64,000 nucleotides of DNA from Rhabdornis inornatus (taxonomy: Eukaryota > Chordata > Aves > Passeriformes > Rhabdornithidae): NCBI GenBank assembly GCA_013397075.1, contig VWZS01003937.1, positions 4,013,276 to 4,077,275 of the forward strand, in the 5' to 3' direction. Below are positions 1-9,100 of the stretch, one piece after another (position 1 is the first letter of the stretch; the number at the start of each line of letters is the position of its first letter). Position numbers and translations under genes: made by a program. The notes under the pieces are model-generated. The model saw only the letters and a list, made by a program, of their open reading frames with translations. It did no database searches and was not told the origin of the DNA.

Positions 1-3000
1 GATTCCTTGTTGCCAGAAAGCTTTTTTTGCCCAAATTTGGCCCAGTGCAAGTTCTCTGGCACAGCTCTCTTTAAGGGGCAAAATCCTTGGAAACCAGAGC
101 TGAAGCGCAGGATAGAGACTCCACTTTCTAAAGTCGAAGCTCTATCTTTAAGCACACTCTCATTCCTAAAACCATGGCAACCCAACAAAAAAAGCCTGAC
201 AACAGAGTCCACATATAGTAATTGGAAAAATGCTCATGCACTCCTGCTTAAAAATGTCTCAGAAATAAAATGAAAGACTAACTGTAGTTAAATACTACTA
301 GGATAAAATATATTGCAGGTGTGGCAGGATATGTTCTTCGTAATCTGAAACCTTCTCCATCAGAAGATAAAAGACAAAGATCTAAGAAGTGTGCTGGTGT
401 GTGATGCATCTTAATAGGGGAATATTAATTGAGTGAGCACAAGTGACTGGCAAATGAGGGGGAGAACTGTGTCTGAGCTTTGTAGTAGTGCATGAGCATA
501 AGGTGAAATCAAAGGTTCTCCCTCATTACTGGGGCCAGCCAAATTCACGATGGCCCGGAGCAGGAGGAGACTGTGGTAGAAACAGGACATTGAACATCAC
601 CTGGTGAAACTTATTTTTCTGGAGAAAGCTAGGTATTTTAATTTGATTACTGATGTGGGGGCAAGGGTGGGGGGGCAAAAGATAGACTTCTGTGTTCCTC
701 AAAGACACTGACCAAATTTTTATTGACAGAAAACAATAGAACTGAGTGCAAGAACACCAAAAGACACCCAAGGATCAACTTGGCTGAAAACCCTGAGAAT
801 ATTCAACTAAATTGAACTTTCTTTGTGTGGCAGAGCCACCAGACCAGCATGCTAGATTTGTTGTTCAGGTGACTCCTGCTCCTCCTCTTCAGGGCAGCAT
901 CCCCTGCAGCCAGGGCTGCCTGTTTAGGGCTGGTACTTGCAGCAAAAGGAGACCAACAGCTGCAGCATGGCTTGGTCATGAACTTCAGGGAAGCTGGAAG
1001 CAGGAGATACCTGAACAACATTGTCTGGATGCTACAGAACAAAGGCATAATGATTTAAGGAAAAAAAAGTACAGTGGGTGAGGGGTTTGTGATTTCCCCT
1101 TTCAGTGTTTATTGTCCACAGCAAACATGAAGTTTGACAGCTGTACTATATGTTATTTGCATCACTTGTAGCTTATTAGCCAAAGCCAGTAATTCTTCTT
1201 AGTAAGGATACTTTTAAGAGTTTCATGGAATACAAGGTGCCGTTCCATGAAACAGCTTTCATTTGTGTTCTTTCATTTTCAGAGAGTACTGTGATGGGTT
1301 TTGTTTTTACCTATGTTCACGCCTCATCTGGGGGGATGCAGCAGACCAGCTAGAGCTCAAAGGCTCAGCGTGGTCTGGCCATTTGTGTGCACTGCTGATG
1401 CCTGCCTATTGCCTCAGGTGGACCCACATGGGTGGTGGTGGTGCAGGAGATACAGATTTGGGCTGTGCTCGCGTCCCACCCACAGCTCCACTGGCCTCCA
1501 CAGGACCAGCTGGCTCCCCCGTCTGCCTGTGGGAAGGAGTCTCCAGGGTAGAGGGGGAAAAGGGGGATTGCAACCTGAAACCTAACTTGATCCCTTAGCA
1601 TTTAGCTGAGCAATATGCATTTTTCATTTTTCATCCTTCTCCCTTTGCCTGTATTCTTTGCTCAGCTAGAAGCATTTTAAAGCTGTCTGGAGATGGTACA
1701 AATGCTCAGGGATTGTTCTGATGCTTCCTCAGCTGAGATGCTCAGGCAGCAAGAGGACAAAACACCTTGAATATTTCAAGCTGTTTGTTTAATCCTTCAG
1801 TGCATGATAGCATGTTACACAAACCCGGGGTCAGAACCACTTTTGGACCTCATCAGAGTGAGGGTAATCAGATTGTTTAAATGAAAAGCAGGACTTTGTC
1901 AGAGACAGAAATTTCTCATCTCTTTGGCATTAGGCACCTGGCACACAGCCCTTGGGCTGGCAGGACTCAGCTGTCCCTGTCTCCTCCTTCGTCTTCAGGA
2001 GCATTGAAAACATCCCTTTCTCTCAGCTCCCTCCTTGAACCCAACATGTAACTAGGCACTGCAGTACAAATCATGCCTGATTGGCCCTCTAAAATCAAAG
2101 CACAGATGAAAAATCAGCCTTACTCCCATTAGAACCATGGGATTTTAATTACTAAGAATAAAGGGCGCTGAACAGCACCCAGTCTAACCAATTGCATTAT
2201 CCCTAGTTTGATCCACTGTTTATGTGCTTAAATAGGAAGAAGGGGCACACCAAAATTGAAAGATTGTTTCAAAAACAGCAGAAAGATCTGCAAATCTCAA
2301 CCCCTTTTCCCGAACAGGATTTGTGAGATTGAGACTGGGAGGGATGAAGTCTTTGTGATCCAGCTCTGGCAATCTCACCTATCTGGCTTTCATCTTCTCC
2401 ATTTCAACACGTTTTGTTCAAGAGGAGAAAGAACAAAGCCTTGACACTCTGAACAGTTCAAGAGGGAAAGAAGGGGTAAGAATTGAGAGCTTAATAACTT
2501 TATTCTGTAGTAGCATACATGCCTCACACACTGATGGTCCCCAGGCTGCAAGGTAGAGATTAAAGGCAATTTATCCGTGAAGACAAAAATCTGATCAAAC
2601 TGTACAACAAATACAAGTACAAAGAAATCTTCATTCCTTTCAGTCTGGCACAAAATGAGGTCTTTTCAGCTCCTATAATCAGTTATTTTGCATGGTAAAA
2701 CGCCTGTGTCTGCCTTGGTAAATGTGTAACTGCAGGCGACACAGGTGTGCTGCGCCTGGCTAAAGGTTGTGTATCCATCCCTGGAACTTTCTACGCAGCT
2801 GGTGCTAAGCCGGGCTCAGGTTTCATTGGGCGCTGCCTGGCCTGAGGTAACTTCTCTGGCCCCCAGGCTGTGATGTAAAGCAATTTGCGCAATGCCGTGT
2901 AGAAAGGGCAGAGCTCCAGCTGCAGTCCCACCTCCCCCGAGGGCAGAGGGGCCGTGAGGAGCTCGCCCGAGGGACAACAGCATCGCAGGGGCGACAAAGG

Positions 3001-5364
3001 GGTGACACCCCCCAGGACAGAGGCGAGTAAAGCGCTCTCACTGCATTTGCTTTGGCTGCTGCCTTTTCAACTCAGGTGTTCATGCTTTTCCAAAGGGCTC
3101 GGGGCTCTCTTCTTTAGCCAGCTGGCTTTCCACAGATGGAGCTTAGGGTAAGTGCTTGGCAGTGAGAACTGCTCCTCTTGCTTCTGCTCATGGAACAAAA
3201 GCTGACGGGGGCTCTGGCAGCCACAGAGAAGTGACCACTGGGTGCCAATGGTGCCTTATGGCACAGGGCCACCCTCCCTGCTGTGCAGAGAAGATTAAGT
3301 AATGCCTCAAAAGAATTGTAGGATGGAAAGAATACTGTGGGAAGGGCGCTCCTTCTAGTCTGTGGCTTTTTGGTTCGTTTTCCTGAGTATTCCAATGTGA
3401 AAAATGAGTTGAGTAGTCTAGAAATCCACTAGCGCAGCAGCTGGGCTAACTGGGAAAGTGAAGTTGGGAAGGCACCTCCCCAGATAATTTTTTAACCAGT
3501 TATAAGCAATGAATATGTTCTGTCGTGCATGTCACGTGCTACCAGCAGGGTTGGGGAGGTGAAGAGGGGTGGGGAGCAGAGGGGACAGCAGCATGACTGT
3601 GCTGCCCATAGAGGAGTTTAGAGGATGAGATGGGAGTTAATGGGGAACAACAATCCTTGGGTGAAGGCACAAGGACAGAGATATACAGCAGGTCCTCCCC
3701 TGCATACCTTTGGGAAGCAAATAGTTTCAGGCTTGAGCCACAGGTAGTCAGAAGGAAGGCATTTAGACATCCTGAGTGACCATCACAGCCATAGAAATTC
3801 CATTTGCAAGCCCAACTGTTAGACAGAAGCCTACAGTCTGGGAATGCAGATACCCACGTTAGCAGGCAGACATACTTGGTATGTCTAGTTACTAAGTATC
3901 TGCACATCTCAATTTTTGTATATGCAAGAGAGTGGTGATACTGCAAACTGGGATATTATTAGGCATGAAATACTTGGGCACCCCTCAGGGGACAGAATAT
4001 GGTTATACATTGTAAATTAGGCTGGGAAAGGGCCAGGTCTTGAATAGATGGATTTAAACACAAGCACTTCCACCCTGTGTAAAGTATTGGTGAGATAGAC
4101 ATTGCTCTGTGTCCTCTCAAAAGGCTCAGGCTACCAGAATTACAATACCTGAGTCTGTGGTGTGACTCAAAAAGCCTTGGAGAAAGAAAGCAGAGAGCAG
4201 GGCTTGGGTACTGGCAAGGCTGATAGCATTCTGCCCATTCAGTGAGCTCTGCAGAACATTAAATGGGTGAAAGAGGGTGAACAAAGCTACAATAAACAAG
4301 GAATTACTAGTGGAATAAAAGTACAGCTCTGAATAACAGCATTTTGACTGATGATATGTGTTACAGATGCATAATTTTCAACACATTTCAGTTTGGATTT
4401 CAAATACACAGATTAAAACTCACGAAATAGAAATCTGAGAAAGGCACAGCAGAGCAATTAGTTATCAAAAAGTTTGATATAGGAAAAGAGGGAATTCTAA
4501 AAATATAAAATTTATTAGTGGGTATAATTTGCCTGTGTGTGTGTCCATGACATTCCCCCTATGCATTACATCCTTTGTGCTGAAACACCAGTGACATCCA
4601 CATACAGTAAAATTCTCTGCTTCTTGTCAGGAAAAACAAGAGCAGCAGGTGGTCTTTTACCTCAGAAGAAGATTGTCTGCACAACTGAGTAGAACTCAGC
4701 CTACTCCTCCTAACTCTGTATTCAGACATAGAAGGTGCAATGAAAATGGTTTCAGTGTGAGCACATTTGTATAAGGGAGCCTGGAGTGTGTTGGCCTAGA
4801 AGCTAGAATGAATGTTTGCACTGGACTATGAAAACTCTGCTAGTGCCAAGTATTTTGCTGACTAGACACACAAAGCAGGACCATTCTGTGTTTGGACCTT
4901 AAGAGAACTGGTTTCCAAACCCACTTCCTGCATAACAGCAGGCACATTGCTCAGCCTGTCTGTGTGTCAGCAAGGCTCAGTGCAGCAGTTTGCAGAGATG
5001 GCTCTGACCAGGTTCCGGGAGTAAAATGTTGTTGCATTTGTTGCAAAGCAAGGTTTTGCAGAAGTAGCATGCTCTAGTTTGCAGGCATAACTAGCATCCA
5101 CACCGTTTCCATGCTAAATCCTTTGGGTACTGTGATGGGTAATGGAGTCACATCTGTGCTAATCACTTCCCACCTGCTGCCATTGAAACTGGTGTCTGTC
5201 TCATTCTGGGCTTTTCGGGGCCAGAGTCAGACCAAACACCACTAAATACTTAAATTCCCACCTTTGTAACTCCAACACAGCACTAGCACTTCACCCTGTG
5301 ATTAAGAGAAACTGTATTTGAAACAGACTGACCAGTCTCCTTTCCTCCTCATTTTTTCTCTCAG
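1..5364. other. Upstream region of AGT, no coding exon recognised
   Basis: Open frames here are short (up to 135 codons), overlap on both strands and resemble no family I know. A GC-richer patch lies at about 1320-1560 and another at about 2720-3020. The AGT promoter and the non-coding first exon expected from mammalian gene structure should lie here, but I cannot place them. CAPN9, the neighbour on this side in human, was looked for on both strands and not seen. Confidence 0.5.
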
Positions 5365-6181
5365 CAGACACTGTGGAGGCAATTTTCCAGCATGAATCTG
5401 GTAGCACATCTTCTCTGCTTGTTGGCTTGCCTTACTGTGGTGACTTGTGACCGCGTCTATGTCCACCCTTTCACTTTGTACTGCTTCAATGAGACTGACT
5501 GTGACAAGCTGGAAAAATTGGTTCAGGAGGGAAAGACTATTGTCCCTGTCTCCATCGAGTCCCAAACCACACCTGAATATGAAGGTGATGTGAATGACAA
5601 GAACAAGTTGGAAGCCCCGAGCCTCAACACCTGGGGCAAGGACGAACGGGGCTACCTGAGTGGCTTGGTGTACGTCCTGGGCATGCGGCTTTACAGCGCG
5701 CTGCAGAAAGCACAGAAGGGCCAAAATGTGCTCCTGTCCCCAACCAGCCTCTACAGCTCCTTGGTGTCATTCTACCTGGGGGCCTCAAATCAGACTGCTC
5801 TTGATTTGCAGGGTTTGCTGGGATTTATTCCCCCCTCTGGAAACCTTGACTGCACCTCCACGGCAGTCGGAAAGAATTTCCTTTCCAGCCTGAGGACAAT
5901 CGATAGGCTTGTGAAGAACGGGGACAAGGAGCTGCTCTTTTCCAAGACACTGAGCCTGTTCTCTGCCCCTGGCATACCCCTCTTCCAGCTGTTCATGGAG
6001 CACTTGCTCCCCAGTGCCGATGCATTCTACGCCCGAGCTGTTGACTTTACAAATCCAGGCGAGGCAGCAAAACAAATAAATGCCTTTGTGGAGGCCAAAA
6101 GCGAGGGCCACAGCAAGTGCTTACTGTCAGACATCGATCCGTCTGCCGAGCTGCTGTTTGTGGTGGACGTCTGCTTGGCAG
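5365..6181 (+). CDS. AGT: AGT exon 2 (first coding exon)
   Basis: Encodes residues 1-263 and one base of codon 264. A pyrimidine-rich acceptor ends in AG at 5363-5364, leaving 27 bp of 5' UTR before the ATG at 5392; an alternative AG at 5389-5390 would leave one base. The ATG has A at -3. The donor GTATGAG follows 6181. This exon carries the signal peptide, angiotensin I and the N-terminal half of the serpin fold. Confidence 0.93.
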
Positions 6182-9100
6182 GTATGAGGCAGCACTGCGC
6201 ATTTTGGGAACAGGCTTGGGGAAGGACGGGCAGTAACCCTGCTCCTGGGAGGGAAGCAAGGTCACCCCTGGCCAGTGGGGAAAGGCTCAGATAAAAGGCT
6301 GGACCTCTGCTCCCCACCACTGTGCCAGGGATCCTGCCTGCACTCTGCCATGAGCAAGCAAGGGCAACAGAGAGTGAGGAGGGAGATGGCCTCCAAGAAA
6401 TTTTCCTTGTCCAGGAAACTAAGGATTAGGAAAGGTGTGGAAAGGTGCATGAGAAAGAATTGTGCAGCATTTCTGGCTGAAAAGGAACTAAAAGTCATGA
6501 GAGGTCTCCAGCAAGACTGATGAGGGTGTAGCTTTAAAGAAAGCCAGAGGAGCTGGGGATAGCAGGCCAGAGGTATAGATACAAAAAAGGCTAAAAAAAT
6601 AGAGTGGATATGACTCCTCTAGTGGCTATTAAACATGGAAGTCTGGAGGCAAAATCTGGCTCAGGAAGCAACGGAACATCATCAGTTATGAAAGCAGGGC
6701 AGCTTATACAAACCTAGAAGAAATAAGGCAATCCCTTTGTTGCCTAGGGTCATTCCATGCTGCTGTCCCAGAAATCCCTCTGCACTACAACTGAGCCTTC
6801 ACTTCTGAGCGTAGCTGCTTTCCTAGATCCTCGTGACTGAACACAATACCAAAGACTGCACACTTCAGACAGCTTGCCTACTGGGACTGTATTTCAGAAA
6901 ACTTGCAGTGAGCCCTAAGTTCCTGAGTGGGCCTCTACTGCTAAAGGTGGAGTTATGGTGCCTGGGAGACCTTTTTGTGCCTTCATCTTCCCACCTCAAA
7001 ATTGGATGTCAGGTTTTCTTTGCCTTTCATGGGTGCTGTCATTCTCTCAGCAAGCTGTGGGCGTCAGCTTTCTCTTCATTGTAGGATCTAGCATAGATAT
7101 GATACTACAGAAGTAATGGTGTTACAGTCTTGGGCATGGTCACAAAAGCAGAGTTTTCCTTTAGTAGAACCATTTTTTCCTCTTTTTCTGTATTGGAAAC
7201 TTGTTATCTGTATAAGCTTAGAAACACATGTTCAAGGGTCTGCATCACTGGGTCAGCTCTGGTGCATTTGAAATGTTGCAGTCCCCACACATGGGATGGA
7301 TGAAATTGGCTCAAGAACAAATTAATTACACAAGGAATTATCTTCTAATAAACATAGAAGATGACTTTAGCATTTGATTTGCCATTTGGTTGTGAAGGGA
7401 CATCCATGACAGCTGATGCTGTCATGCTCCATGTCTGTCCCTATAGCTGCAGAAAGGAAAAAGTAAATTTTTTTTCTCTGAAACATATTTTATGAGCCCT
7501 GAGATGCTATTAACAGCCATAGCATTGACAGAGTGACAGAAATCCATACAAAACAACAGCTAAATGTTCCAGTGGTCTCAAGTGGTGTTTACTTGCATGC
7601 AGTTTTCTTCACATTTGTAGACTTGCTGCCAAGCAGGGCCTGCCATTTAGAATTCAGTGCAGAACATCAAGTGCAAGTTTCACTGAGGGCAGTAGTTTCT
7701 TTAATGCTAAACAGGATTATCTGCCTGTGGAAGGGGCTGACAGCTGGTCTGTGAGCCAGAGAGAGTTAATTGATAAGGTCTACTTCTGAAAGGAATTCTA
7801 CCAAATTTGGCCACCTTTGTTTGAAGGTCTTGTACAACTTTCCATGCAAAAACTTGATGACTATCATTTTGCCCTGAATTAGGGACTGCTTTAGAAACAG
7901 GAAAAGCCATAGGATCATCACAAGTAACATTCATATCAACACTCTGCATATCTGATATTTTTGGAGGATCTATTTTTTCTAACAAATCCCAATCCCCCAC
8001 TTCAGCTGCTTTCTTTTTAACATGCTCCCAAAATTATAAAGGGTGTCGAGCGATCACAGTCACTTGGTGGAGGGGTAAAGTTCAAGGAGCAGCAGCCTTG
8101 GATTTATTACCAGATTTGCCACAAACAGATCCATGCACCAGTTCATATTTTCTTATCACTGCTGCTTCATCATCCTCACTATCACTGTCAGGCAACAGAG
8201 GACATATTGTTTATGACTTCATTTGCTTGTGCAGTTTGGAGGGAAGTGGGGGGGCAGATGGCTCGACTTGTTCTTCAGTTTGTTTCTCTTGTAAAGTTGT
8301 TTCGGCTAACTGCTGTGCCGGAGAAATGTATTTTGATGTAGCACTTAATTCAGCCAACTGCTGTGCAGGAGGGGGATACGCAGGTTTGACGTAGTCTTTT
8401 GGGGACAGATACAGAGAGGTGTTATCAGCTTGTCGCTTGTTTCCTGTAACAACAAACCCCGGAGAAACTTCCACAGAAGCAGCTCCAGCAGGCTCTTCTT
8501 CAGGGACAGTCTCAGACTGAACTTTGCTTTCCTGTTCTCGCCCTTCAGCTGCAGTCTCTCGCTCTGATTCTTCCTCTGCCTCCCATTCCCTCTTATCCTG
8601 CTCTGTTTTCCAGTCTTTTAAGGCTTCATAAAGCAGTCTCCAAGTAGCAGCCAAATCTGCAGCTGACTTTCCCCTTTAGATGTCACATCCCATAGTCTTT
8701 TTCCAATGTCTTTCCAAGCTCTGACACTAAAGGCAGTGCTTGCATCAGTTTCAAAGTCTTAGCCCACATAACATACTACGAAGGGCATAGGAGGTCTCAA
8801 TACCTTTTCAACAAAGCTTTCCATGTAGATAAGACAATCTTTTCTTCACTTGATAAATTCTTCCCCATTTTGTCCCCAGTGGCTTACCTGTACTCCAGGT
8901 GTCAAAGTCAATTAGGTCCAGACTGGCAGCTTCCCCAGTGCTCCCAGCTGTGCTGGGTTCTGTCCCTGGCTGCATGTCACCCTGCAGCCCAATAGCAGAT
9001 CACATTTGGCGTCACCAGATGTTGCTGTTGGGATGGACACGACACATGAAGGGATGCAATACACTTCAGAAGGCTAATTTCTGTTTAATTTAACAGCATG

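Noticed and set aside
1..5364. Search for CAPN9 exons next to AGT
   Set aside because: No calpain-like segment seen on either strand; it probably lies outside the window.
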